A stretch of 64,000 nucleotides of DNA, taken from positions 7,414 through 71,413 of the forward strand of contig CAUZDY010000012.1 of assembly GCA_963578805.1 (NCBI GenBank), read 5' to 3'. A program made the translations under genes and the position numbers. Positions 26,618-34,317 of this stretch are shown here, one piece after another. This DNA is from CAUZIB01 sp963578805. Its GTDB lineage: Bacteria; Acidobacteriota; Vicinamibacteria; Vicinamibacterales; UBA8438. The notes under the pieces are model-generated. The model was not told the DNA's origin and made no database searches. It was given only the letters and a program-made list of their open reading frames with translations. The stretch's first letter is position 1. The number at the start of each line of letters is the position of its first letter.

Positions 26618-27163
26618 ATGCCTAATGCACCGAACCCGACCGTCATCATCGACCCAACATCCGAGCACGATCCGATCAGGCGTTATCCTGCTCGCCGGTT
26701 GGATGGGCTAATCGGCACAATCGGTCTCGTCGATATCTCGAAACCGCGAGGCGATGTCTTTCTCGACGAGGTCGAGCATCTAATCTCGGAGCGGTATCCG
26801 AACGTGGACATAGTCCGTTTTCTTAAACCCACCTTCACAAAGCCGGCACCGACAGACTTTCGGGCCAAGATCGCCAAACAATGCAAGGCGGTCATCCAGG
26901 CTCTCTCTGATTGAGGGTCCTGCACGTCGTGCAGTCTGCACGACCTGGTCGACTACGAAACACGAGGCATCCCGACGGTCCTGGTGGCGTCGAGCGAGTT
27001 TGTCGAGGCGGCCCGCCATCAGGCGGACGCACTGGGCATGATCGAGATCGCCCGTGACGCCGTCTACGTACCCCACCCTGTACAGGATGCCACCGACGGT
27101 GAAATGCGAGCCCGAGCCCAGGCCGCAGTCGACAGCATTCTGCAAGCGCTCACATCACACTGA
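26618..27163 (+). CDS. UGSC-family selenoprotein (TGA at 26912-26914 read as selenocysteine)
   Basis: The frame from ATG 26618 meets TGA at codon 99 and, without a shift, continues GSCTSCSLHDLVDYETRGIP to TGA 27161-27163, giving 181 residues. The motif Sec-Gly-Ser-Cys defines the UGSC (seleno)protein family; Cys102 and Cys105 follow the Sec. The N-terminal half has IGLVDISKPRGDVFLDEVE and IVRFLKPTFTKPAP, which I associate with that family. After the TGA the sequence stays protein-like (IPTVLVASSEFVEAAR, VYVPHPVQ) and lacks further stops. A matching hairpin lies just after the TGA. A GAGGGG ribosome site is at 26609-26614. Function is unknown; a redox enzyme or reductase subunit is likely. If selenium insertion fails, a 98-residue product without the active centre results. 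Confidence 0.88.
26926..26944 (+). promoter_or_regulatory. Bacterial SECIS hairpin downstream of the Sec codon
   Basis: GTCGTGCA-GTC-TGCACGAC is a perfect 8-bp stem with a GTC loop. It starts 11 nt after the TGA. From memory, the E. coli fdhF SECIS also begins its apical stem 11 nt after UGA and has the loop G and U at positions 20 and 21; here G and T fall at the same positions, and the run TCTGCAC that follows is also shared. SelB would bind the loop and deliver Sec-tRNA. Stem and distance are read directly; SelB recognition is inference. Confidence 0.8.
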
Positions 27164-27276
27164 CCGGACGACGGCTTAATGGACATCATCGCGTGGTATC
27201 GGCGATGACCTCAAGCAAGACGGAGGACGAGGGCCGGGCCGAGTTTTACGCCATGCTCTCTGGTCAGTTGAGGCGT

Positions 27277-27534
27277 CTACCGCTTCAACTGAACCGCGGG
27301 GGATGACGCGTCAAGGCCGAGACGAGTCGCGTCCGGGTCAGCTGACGGTGGATCCTGATCCGCTCGAATTCGACGAAACACAATCAAGATACCGGCACAG
27401 ACAAGACCGATTGCGACGGCCGCGACAACCAACGCAAGCACAACCCAGACCACTCCCAGCAGCAGATCACTGACCGTCGTTTGCGTCGTTGGTTCTGGCA
27501 CCGCCTCATAGACAATGATCGGTTGCAGGTTCAT
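27277..27534 (-). CDS. Small single-pass membrane protein after pepA
   Basis: 85 residues. A short N-terminal segment is followed by one long hydrophobic helix (about 24-53, LLLGVVWVVLALVVAAVAIG), then a charged tail with RRIRADQDPP. The start overlaps the pepA stop by 4 nt (ATGA), which supports it as a real, coupled gene. No family recognised. Confidence 0.65.
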   Translation of the reverse strand: MNLQPIIVYEAVPEPTTQTTVSDLLLGVVWVVLALVVAAVAIGLVCAGILIVFRRIRADQDPPSADPDATRLGLDASSPAVQLKR

Positions 27535-29081
27535 GGCTGTCCCGAGTCTGGTGTGTCGGACGCCCAGCTCTCACTCATGACCGCTAACTCGGTCAGCGTG
27601 CGAACCATCACCCCGGTTGAACCCTTCGCCAGGTCGGGGCGTGCGTCGTCGGACCACGCTGTGCCCGCAATGTCGATATGGGCCCACGGTAAATCACCGG
27701 TAAAGGCCTGAAGAAATGCTGCAGCCGTGCACGCGCCTGCCGCACGCCCTCCGGCGTTGACAAGATCGGCCATCTCCGACCGTATCTGATCGGCATAGTC
27801 TTCATATAGTGGCAGTGGCCAAACCCGCTCTCCTGACCGGGCCGCCGCTTGCTGAACCGCCGTCGACCACGCTGAAGGTCGCCCAAAGAGCCCACTCGCC
27901 GCCGTTCCCAGAGCAACGACGCACGCGCCGGTCAGCGTCGCGACATCCACGAGATGTGTGGCACCCAGCTCACGTATGTACCAGAGCGCATCGCCAAGAA
28001 TCAGACGACCTTCTGCGTCAGTGTTCAGGACCTCGACAGTCTTCCCACTGGCGCTGGTCAGGATGTCACCAGGCTTGGTGGCACGCCCACCGGGCATGTT
28101 CTCCGTCATCGGTACGACACCGATCACACGAACCGGTAGCTGCAGGGCACCGATAGCCCGCATCGCGCCAACGACCGCGGCACCACCCGCCATGTCCTGC
28201 TTCATCTGGTCCATCCCAGCTGCCGGTTTAATAGAGATGCCTCCGCTATCAAACGTAACACCCTTACCGACGAGCCCGAGCACTGGCGCAGCAGGCGCTG
28301 TCGCTGGGGTATGCCGCATCACGATCATTCTGGGTGGTTCGACAGCTCCCTGCGCGACACCCAAAAGCATTCCCATGCCGAGACCTCGCATCGCCTCGTC
28401 TTCGAGCACCTCGACGTCGACCCCCTGTTCGCTGACCATGGCAAGTGCGCGTTCGGCGAACGTAGCCGGAGTCAGGACATTCGCTGGCTCGTTGGACAAT
28501 TCTCTGGCTAGGTTGGTTGAAGTGGCCACCACAACACCACGGTGTACGGCACGCTCGACGTCAGCAAGATTTTCCGATCCCGTCAGGAGATCACACGTCT
28601 CCAACAATGGTGCCGAGAGTTCGGCGCGGTCCCCAGTTCTGTAGCGGTGGTCCTCAAAGCCGCCGAGCAGGAGACCCTCCGCGACTGCCTGCGCCATAGC
28701 CGCCGCCGGAACGTCACCACGGACCACACAGGCGACCCTGGTAATTCGCCGCCGCCTGGCCTCGATAGCCACGGCCGCCAAACTCGACCGACATCGATCC
28801 GCGCTCTCGTCGTCCCTTCGTCCAACGCCCACAAGAGCGACGCGATCCGCCTGCCAGCCTCCCCGCAGAGGTGTCAGAAAGAGTTCGTTTGGCTTAGGGC
28901 GGAATTCTTGCTGCTCAATCGCCCGACCTACCTCGCCATCCGATGCCGCATCGAGTTCGAGAAGGGCGGCATCGGAAAGCGGGTCATCCTCAAAGACCGG
29001 TACGATCATCAGCTCGGCCGACACATCGGCCGGAAGGGATGTATTAACAGCCACAGTGGGCTCAGAACGACTCTTATTCAT
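27531..29081 (-). CDS. pepA: Leucyl aminopeptidase (M17)
   Basis: 516 residues. The C-terminal catalytic domain has GLVGKGVTFDSGGISIKP, then MDQMKQDMAGGAAVVGA, and the family signature NTDAEGRLILGDAL; Lys, Asp and Glu residues of these motifs bind two metal ions. It cleaves N-terminal residues from peptides in the cytoplasm, and some family members also bind DNA as regulators. ATG at 29079-29081. It is followed by a coupled small membrane-protein gene and is divergent from the exported protein at 29181. Confidence 0.96.
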   Translation of the reverse strand: MNKSRSEPTVAVNTSLPADVSAELMIVPVFEDDPLSDAALLELDAASDGEVGRAIEQQEFRPKPNELFLTPLRGGWQADRVALVGVGRRDDESADRCRSSLAAVAIEARRRRITRVACVVRGDVPAAAMAQAVAEGLLLGGFEDHRYRTGDRAELSAPLLETCDLLTGSENLADVERAVHRGVVVATSTNLARELSNEPANVLTPATFAERALAMVSEQGVDVEVLEDEAMRGLGMGMLLGVAQGAVEPPRMIVMRHTPATAPAAPVLGLVGKGVTFDSGGISIKPAAGMDQMKQDMAGGAAVVGAMRAIGALQLPVRVIGVVPMTENMPGGRATKPGDILTSASGKTVEVLNTDAEGRLILGDALWYIRELGATHLVDVATLTGACVVALGTAASGLFGRPSAWSTAVQQAAARSGERVWPLPLYEDYADQIRSEMADLVNAGGRAAGACTAAAFLQAFTGDLPWAHIDIAGTAWSDDARPDLAKGSTGVMVRTLTELAVMSESWASDTPDSGQP

Positions 29082-29180
29082 TAGAGAATTATACGTAGGT
29101 TTGACATTTGGTCAGATAGCCGAGCTGCGGTGCCGGCCGAATCTATAGATTTGTGGCAACGACCACACTAAAATAGAAGC

Positions 29181-29651
29181 ATGATTACTTCCGGACTGGC
29201 TCGAGGCTTCCTGATTCCGATTCGTGCGCTTCGACACAGTCCGGTTTTGCTCCCGTTGCTCCTTATCCTCGCCGCATTAATGGCACCAACGACTGGTTGG
29301 ACGACCGGCCAGGACACAGAGGAGCCTGACCTCAGCTTGCGCGCCACACCCCGTGTCGGCTTCGTGCCTGCTGAGATTCTCTTCATCGGGGAGCTGCGTG
29401 GTGGCTCCGATGACCACCAGCCGCTCTATTGCGCGGGCATCGAGTGGACGTGGGACGACGGCACCCATTCCGCACGGTACCCTGATTGCGATCCATACGA
29501 ACCTGGAACGAGCGAGATTCGGCGTCGTTTCTCACAACGCCATACCTTCCAGCACAGTGGTAGATACGAAGTACGCCTCAGCCTCAAGAGGCGAGACAAA
29601 GTTATCTCATCGGCTCGGACGACGATCGAGGTCAGGGGCGGGTTTCGCTAA
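29181..29651 (+). CDS. Secreted PKD-like domain protein
   Basis: 156 residues. Signal peptide (LLPLLLILAALMAPTTGWTT) followed by an acidic start and one beta-sandwich domain: LRATPRVGFVPAEILFIGEL, IEWTWDDGTHS, and FSQRHTFQHSGRYEVRLSL. The 'W-DDG-H--F---G-Y-V' pattern is that of PKD/Ig-like domains found on secreted proteins. Two Cys (near residues 76 and 94) could form a disulfide. Role unknown. ATG 29181, single gene. Confidence 0.72.
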   Translation: MITSGLARGFLIPIRALRHSPVLLPLLLILAALMAPTTGWTTGQDTEEPDLSLRATPRVGFVPAEILFIGELRGGSDDHQPLYCAGIEWTWDDGTHSARYPDCDPYEPGTSEIRRRFSQRHTFQHSGRYEVRLSLKRRDKVISSARTTIEVRGGFR

Positions 29652-29668
29652 CCCTAGAGTCTCCTGGA

Positions 29669-30121
29669 TTAGACCTCCATAACCACCAGATCGACCCTTT
29701 CGAACCGCTCACCGACAAGACGATACGCCCGGACCTCCTCGACCACTGGTTCCCCAGCAAGGGACACGATTACGTAGAGATACTCTGCGTACGTGGCGTG
29801 TTCCAAGTCGGTCGAGGATGGAACCGCCGGTGCACTCGGATGGGAGTGATAGACGCCAACGACCACTCGACTCTCTTTTCGAGCTCGTCGAATAACCGCG
29901 AAATGGTCCCTGGGATCGACCTGGTACCGATGTGGGCCGGGTGTGAGATTGACCGCGCGTGTCGCCTCATCGATCGTGGCCGGGCTACCCAGGAGAAAGC
30001 CACAACACTCGTTAGGTAGGGCTTCACGCGAATGGTCGAGCATAGCGTTGACCGCCACTCGACGGATGTGTATGACCGTTAGTGCACCGCCGATCCCTTG
30101 ACCGGACTTCGACGACGGCAC
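29669..30121 (-). CDS. M67/JAMM metalloprotease family protein
   Basis: 150 residues. The JAB1/MPN+ zinc motif is complete: Glu in ALPNECCGFLLG, HSHPSAPAVPSSTD with His-x-His and Asp seven or more residues on. Bacterial members cleave isopeptide or C-terminal bonds of ubiquitin-like sulfur carriers such as ThiS/MoaD or process cysteine biosynthesis carriers. No carrier gene is nearby. GTG start at 30119-30121, 23 bp after tyrA, so it is probably the tail of the aromatic operon. Confidence 0.85.
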   Translation of the reverse strand: MPSSKSGQGIGGALTVIHIRRVAVNAMLDHSREALPNECCGFLLGSPATIDEATRAVNLTPGPHRYQVDPRDHFAVIRRARKESRVVVGVYHSHPSAPAVPSSTDLEHATYAEYLYVIVSLAGEPVVEEVRAYRLVGERFERVDLVVMEV

Positions 30122-30144
30122 ACTAGCGGAGTACCCTCATGACG

Positions 30145-31074
30145 CTATCCTGCCCGGTCTCGGCCTTTAGGTTTCTCGGGAAGGAGACCTCGCCACTCGG
30201 CGGCCGAGCCAAACACCCGGTCGATGCTCTCACCCTTGTCGAGGTTGTCCCGAATCGCCGAGAGCTCTGCAATTAAAGTATCCAGTGCTCGCCGGATTTC
30301 GTCCGCGTTCGTGGAGCAGATATCACGCCAAATCGTCGGTGGACTCGACGCGAGACGAGTCGTGTCAGACAGTCCGCTCCCGGTGAGCGAGAGACCATCC
30401 CGCCCGGAAGCCTCTCCCACAACGTGCATCAGGGCTGACGCGGTCAGTTGCGGCAGATGCGACAAGTACGCAAGCAGGCGGTCGTGTTCGGTCGCCGTCA
30501 TGACGTGAGGCCGAGAACCGAGTGCGGTGACAAATGCTTGCAGCCGCCTCAGTGCAGGGCCGGCGGCCTCGTCGTCCGTCGGAGTAAAGAGCCAGGGTCT
30601 CCCGCTAAAAAGGTCTGGTCGCGCATAGTCGATTCCCCCGTGCGGTGCGCCGCCCAGCGGGTGACCACCGATGAACGTCAACCGGGGTGGCAACTGCCGT
30701 GCGCAGTCAACAATCTCATGCTTCGTGCTACCTACATCGGTCACGATGGCCATTCCCGAGACGTGCTGGTCAAGCTCGTCGAGAAGATCAATGTTCTGTC
30801 TGACCGGCGCAGCTAATATCACAAGATCGGCTTCTGCCATCACAACCGGGTCGTCTGCAGCCACGTCGATTGCGTGATAGACCATCGCTCGTTCGAGTAC
30901 AGCTTTATCGTCAATACCGATGACCAAACTCTGTGGCCAAATTTTCCTCACCGCGAGCGCAATCGATCCCCCGATAAGTCCAAGGCCGACGATGGCAACC
31001 TTCTCGAATATCGGAGGGGGGCCGTCCCCGGTGTCCGGCTGAATCACCGGTAGCTGGCGACTGGTATCTGACAT
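30145..31074 (-). CDS. tyrA: Prephenate dehydrogenase
   Basis: 309 residues. KVAIVGLGLIGGSIALAVRK is the NAD(P) Rossmann loop, GGHPLGGAPHGGIDYARPDL the conserved substrate loop with the Gly-His-Pro, and the C-terminal helical dimer domain contains LLAYLSHLPQLTASAL with the catalytic His. It converts prephenate to 4-hydroxyphenylpyruvate for tyrosine. Fits its place at the end of the aromatic operon, after chorismate mutase; the gene before it is only a remnant of DAHP synthase. Confidence 0.93.
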   Translation of the reverse strand: MSDTSRQLPVIQPDTGDGPPPIFEKVAIVGLGLIGGSIALAVRKIWPQSLVIGIDDKAVLERAMVYHAIDVAADDPVVMAEADLVILAAPVRQNIDLLDELDQHVSGMAIVTDVGSTKHEIVDCARQLPPRLTFIGGHPLGGAPHGGIDYARPDLFSGRPWLFTPTDDEAAGPALRRLQAFVTALGSRPHVMTATEHDRLLAYLSHLPQLTASALMHVVGEASGRDGLSLTGSGLSDTTRLASSPPTIWRDICSTNADEIRRALDTLIAELSAIRDNLDKGESIDRVFGSAAEWRGLLPEKPKGRDRAG

Positions 31075-31076
31075 GG

Positions 31077-31223
31077 CTAAGGCTGACGAAACCGAGGGTA
31101 AAGGAACACACTTTCAGAGGCTCCAGCAGTGGAACGATGCACGTCGAACCGTTTCTTAATGAGCGTCGAAATGACGTGCTGTATCTGACCTTCAGACGCG
31201 CACCCCTTCATCACAACAACCAT
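31077..31223 (-). pseudogene. aroF: DAHP synthase N-terminal remnant
   Basis: From ATG 31221-31223, with GGGAG upstream, the frame reads MVVVMKGCASEGQIQHVIST then LIKKRFDVHRSTAG and stops at 31077 after 48 codons. 'M-VVMK--A-E-QI--VI--L-----VH-S-G' is the start of the small N-terminal domain of AroF/PheA-type DAHP synthases, which should be followed by about 290 more residues. The following 14 residues do not continue the family, and tyrA starts 2 bp after the stop. The catalytic barrel is gone. Expected order is chorismate mutase, DAHP synthase, tyrA. Translation may still occur but should give no enzyme. Confidence 0.78.
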
Positions 31224-31254
31224 GCTTGCTGCTCCCGTGTTTCTACCGGAACGG

Positions 31255-31602
31255 TCACTCCGGTGAGTTACCCTTCTCTTCCGATTCCCGTTCCAATCGC
31301 CGGTTCTCGTCGATGATCCGTTCGAAGAGCCGTGTGATTGCGTTGTCTCCCAGAGGACCACTATTCGTGTCGCGCACGTGCTGAAGGACGGCGATCTCTC
31401 GTTTCGGCTGATATGTCTCCAGGTCTGCCTGGTTTTTCAGTGATCCAACCTGGAGAGCGCAAATCGCACGATCGTTGAGCAGTCTAACAATCTGCTTATC
31501 TAGCCTGTCGATCTCGTCCCGGAACTTGGCGAGTCGTTCGGCGACATTCCCAGATACGCTTCGTCCGTCCGCCCGTGGGCCACCAGATCGATCGCTCGTC
31601 AT
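31255..31602 (-). CDS. Chorismate mutase (AroQ class)
   Basis: 115 residues, helical AroQ fold. The motif LAKFRDEIDRLDKQIVRLLNDR and VGSLKNQADLETYQPKREIA match the active-site Arg/Lys pattern, and AITRLFERIIDENRRLE is the third helix. It rearranges chorismate to prephenate at the branch to Phe and Tyr. The ATG overlaps the trpA stop by 4 nt. A prephenate dehydratase is not seen in the window. Confidence 0.93.
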   Translation of the reverse strand: MTSDRSGGPRADGRSVSGNVAERLAKFRDEIDRLDKQIVRLLNDRAICALQVGSLKNQADLETYQPKREIAVLQHVRDTNSGPLGDNAITRLFERIIDENRRLERESEEKGNSPE

Positions 31603-32450
31603 CTCTCGTCGCGGTTGAAAACTTGCTCCCCCGCCTCAGACCTGAAATCCACCAAGCCACTCCTCAGCCAGCGCACGTACCGTCGCACCTCGCCGATGAG
31701 GTCGCTACCGCTCGACGCCTCCGCGATCCGACTGACCAGGCCACTGCCGACCACCGCCGCATCCGCGAACCGTCCCACTTCGACGACGTGCTCAGGACGT
31801 GAAATTCCGAAGCCCAGTGCGATCGGCAGTGTCGTCACTCTCCGGATCCGCTCAACCATGGCGGACGCCCCGTCGGCAATCGTATCGCGCGCACCGGTCA
31901 CACCCAACCTTGAGATACCGTACAGGAAGCCCCGGCCCAGCTCAGTGGCGCGGCGAATGCGGTCCTCGGTGGTTGTCGGGCTAAGCAGAAAAATTGGGTC
32001 AATGTTGACGGCAGTAGTGGCGTCGTGAAACTCCTCGGCCTCCTCAATCGGGAGATCTAGCACGAGAACACCATCGACGCCGACGTCGGAGGCGCGACGG
32101 ATGAAACGCTCCAGGCCCATCGCTAAGACGGGGTTGGCATAGGTGAAAACAACAATCGGACTTGAGATCATCCGTCGGACGGCTCCGATGAGCCGAAGAC
32201 TCGACTTCAGGGTCATCCCCGCCGCCAAAGCTCGCTCCGACGCTCGCTGAATGACCGGACCGTCAGCGAGCGGGTCCGAAAAAGGGACACCAACCTCCAA
32301 GACATCGACGCCGGCCTGATCAAGGGTCTGAAGGATGAGCGCTGAGCGGTCGGCGTCTGGATCCCCTGCCGTGACATACGTCACGAGGCCTGGACAGCCG
32401 TCCGACCGAAGTCTTGCAAACGTCTCGTCGATCCGTGACATCGCAGTCAA
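31599..32450 (-). CDS. trpA: Tryptophan synthase alpha chain
   Basis: 283 residues. LVTYVTAGDPDADRS, VDVLEVGVPFSDPLADGPVI with the catalytic Glu, and GVDGVLVLDLPIEEAEEF with the second catalytic Asp are intact. It cleaves indole-glycerol phosphate and passes indole to TrpB through a tunnel. It overlaps trpB by 4 nt, and the next gene, chorismate mutase, by 4 nt. Confidence 0.97.
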   Translation of the reverse strand: MTAMSRIDETFARLRSDGCPGLVTYVTAGDPDADRSALILQTLDQAGVDVLEVGVPFSDPLADGPVIQRASERALAAGMTLKSSLRLIGAVRRMISSPIVVFTYANPVLAMGLERFIRRASDVGVDGVLVLDLPIEEAEEFHDATTAVNIDPIFLLSPTTTEDRIRRATELGRGFLYGISRLGVTGARDTIADGASAMVERIRRVTTLPIALGFGISRPEHVVEVGRFADAAVVGSGLVSRIAEASSGSDLIGEVRRYVRWLRSGLVDFRSEAGEQVFNRDER

Positions 32451-33676
32451 GCCTCTATGTCGGTGTCCTGGATGGCGGGTACGTCCTTGTCACCGCGCCC
32501 AGACAAGTTGACCAGCACTGTCCCACCCGTTCCAATTTCTTTCGCTAAACGGCAAGCGTACGCGACGGCGTGAGCAGATTCCAAGGCGGGAAGAATCCCT
32601 TCGAGTCGGCACAGAGCCCGAAAGGCCTTGAGGGCCTGGTCGTCCGAGACGCTCGTATACTCCGCACGTCCCAAATCGCGAAGCCAGGCATGCTCCGGAC
32701 CGACCGCGGCATAGTCGAGACCGGCTGAAATCGAGTGAGTGCGGTCGATGTTGCCATCAGCGTTCTGCAGCACATAGCTACGGGTGCCCTGCAAGACGCC
32801 AACGGTGCCGGTCGCGAATCGAGCGGCGTGTTTACCGGAGACGAGGGCTTCGCCCCCTGCCTCGACACCAATCAACCGAACGCCGTTATCCGCGATAAAT
32901 CCATCAAAGATGCCGAGCGCGTTGCTGCCTCCGCCGACACAGGCCACGACCGCGGTGGGTAACTCGCCGGCCAGCGATAGGATCTGGAGGCGGGACTCAC
33001 GACCGATCACCGATTGAAATTCACGAACCATAAGCGGATAGGGGTGCGGACCGAGGACCGATCCAAGGAGATAGTAAGTGTCATCGACATTCGTGACCCA
33101 GTCGCGCATCGCTTCGTTAATCGCGTCCTTGAGGGTGCGACTTCCGGAATCAACGCCCGTCACCGTTGCTCCGAGGAGTCTCATGCGAAACACATTCGGT
33201 GCCTGCCGCCGCATATCTTCGGTCCCCATGTAGACCTCGCACTTCAACCCCATGAGGGCACATACTGTCGCCGTCGCCACACCGTGCTGACCGGCGCCGG
33301 TTTCCGCAACGACACGCCGCTTCCCCATCCTGACGGCCAGCAGCCCCTGCCCCAGCGCGTTGTTAATCTTGTGGGCGCCCGTGTGTGCCAGGTCCTCCCG
33401 TTTGAGAAAGAGACGAGCACCACCGGCATTGGTAGCCAAGCGACAAGCCTCATAAATCGGTGTCGGACGACCGACGTAGTGGGTAAGCAGGTCAGAGAGC
33501 TCCAAAGTAAACGCGGGATCCGCCCTGGCCTCACGATAGGCTCGTTCCAACTCCTCGATCGGCTCGACCAACGTCTCGGGAACAAACCGTCCCCCATAGG
33601 CACCGAAATATCCGCGTGAGTCTGGGTCCCGCTGCCCGAACGCCGGTGTCGTCACTCGTGAGTTTTCACTGCCCAT
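32447..33676 (-). CDS. trpB: Tryptophan synthase beta chain
   Basis: 409 residues. FLKREDLAHTGAHKINNALG has the PLP Lys, VAETGAGQHGVATATVCALM the active-site loop, and CVGGGSNALGIFDGF the phosphate-binding GGGSN. It condenses indole with serine. The first 25 codon positions overlap trpF by 25 nt, so a later ATG might be the true start; the longest frame begins GTG/ATG at 33676 and gives a normal N-terminus RGYFGAYGGRFVPETL after about 20 residues. Confidence 0.97.
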   Translation of the reverse strand: MGSENSRVTTPAFGQRDPDSRGYFGAYGGRFVPETLVEPIEELERAYREARADPAFTLELSDLLTHYVGRPTPIYEACRLATNAGGARLFLKREDLAHTGAHKINNALGQGLLAVRMGKRRVVAETGAGQHGVATATVCALMGLKCEVYMGTEDMRRQAPNVFRMRLLGATVTGVDSGSRTLKDAINEAMRDWVTNVDDTYYLLGSVLGPHPYPLMVREFQSVIGRESRLQILSLAGELPTAVVACVGGGSNALGIFDGFIADNGVRLIGVEAGGEALVSGKHAARFATGTVGVLQGTRSYVLQNADGNIDRTHSISAGLDYAAVGPEHAWLRDLGRAEYTSVSDDQALKAFRALCRLEGILPALESAHAVAYACRLAKEIGTGGTVLVNLSGRGDKDVPAIQDTDIEA

Positions 33677-34317
33677 CGCCCGTGCTCCGATAAGGTTTGA
33701 TCTGTTTTCACAAGCGCATCAAAGAAGGCCTGTAACAACTCCGGCGACTTGATGCCGGGGCTAGCCTCGAGACCCGACGACACGTCGATCGCGTAGGGAC
33801 GAACCAGGCGAACGGCTTCCACCACGTTTACTGGTGTGAGACCACCCGCAAGAAACATCGGTCGTCGCTGAGCCACGCTGGCCGCCAGCGACCAGTCTAC
33901 CGTTCGGCCGGTGCCACCCTTCCTCTCGGGATCGTGAATGTCCACAAGGGGCGTCACCGTCTCAGGGAGCCGTATTGCCGCTGCGACGTCAAGCGGTCCT
34001 CGAAGGGAAACGGATTTGATCACGCGACACGGCAGCGCCAGGCAGAATTCCGTCGTCTCATCGCCATGCAACTGCACGGCAGCAAGCCCAACGCGTGCGG
34101 ACACCTCATCGATCCACGCCGGTGACGCGTCAACAAACACGCCGACCCGGTCAACGTCTGGCGACAATAGCGTCGCGATCTGAGCCGCCTGCGCCGGCTG
34201 GATAAATCTCGGACTCTTGTCCCAGAAAACGAAACCGACAGCCGATGCTCCCAACTCACTTACCAGTAAGGCATCCGAGGCTCGGGTTATTCCACAGACC
34301 TTGACTTTGACGGTCAC
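33652..34317 (-). CDS. trpF: Phosphoribosylanthranilate isomerase
   Basis: 221 residues, TIM barrel. VKVCGITRASDALLVSELGA has the catalytic Cys, VGFVFWDKSPRFI and VGVFVDASPAWID follow, and IDVSSGLEASPGIKSPELLQ is the phosphate loop with the general acid Asp. Overlaps trpC by 4 nt and trpB by 25 nt. Confidence 0.96.
   Translation of the reverse strand: MTVKVKVCGITRASDALLVSELGASAVGFVFWDKSPRFIQPAQAAQIATLLSPDVDRVGVFVDASPAWIDEVSARVGLAAVQLHGDETTEFCLALPCRVIKSVSLRGPLDVAAAIRLPETVTPLVDIHDPERKGGTGRTVDWSLAASVAQRRPMFLAGGLTPVNVVEAVRLVRPYAIDVSSGLEASPGIKSPELLQAFFDALVKTDQTLSEHGRWAVKTHE

Noticed and set aside
26912..27163. The TGA in the UGSC gene as an ordinary nonsense mutation like those in hspR and crcB
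   Set aside because: The following Gly-Ser-Cys motif and a correctly placed SECIS-type hairpin make selenocysteine far more likely; the other two stops are TAA and have no such hairpin.
27205..27306. 33-codon plus-strand ORF after the selenoprotein gene
   Set aside because: Too short, overlaps the convergent small membrane-protein gene and has no recognisable pattern.
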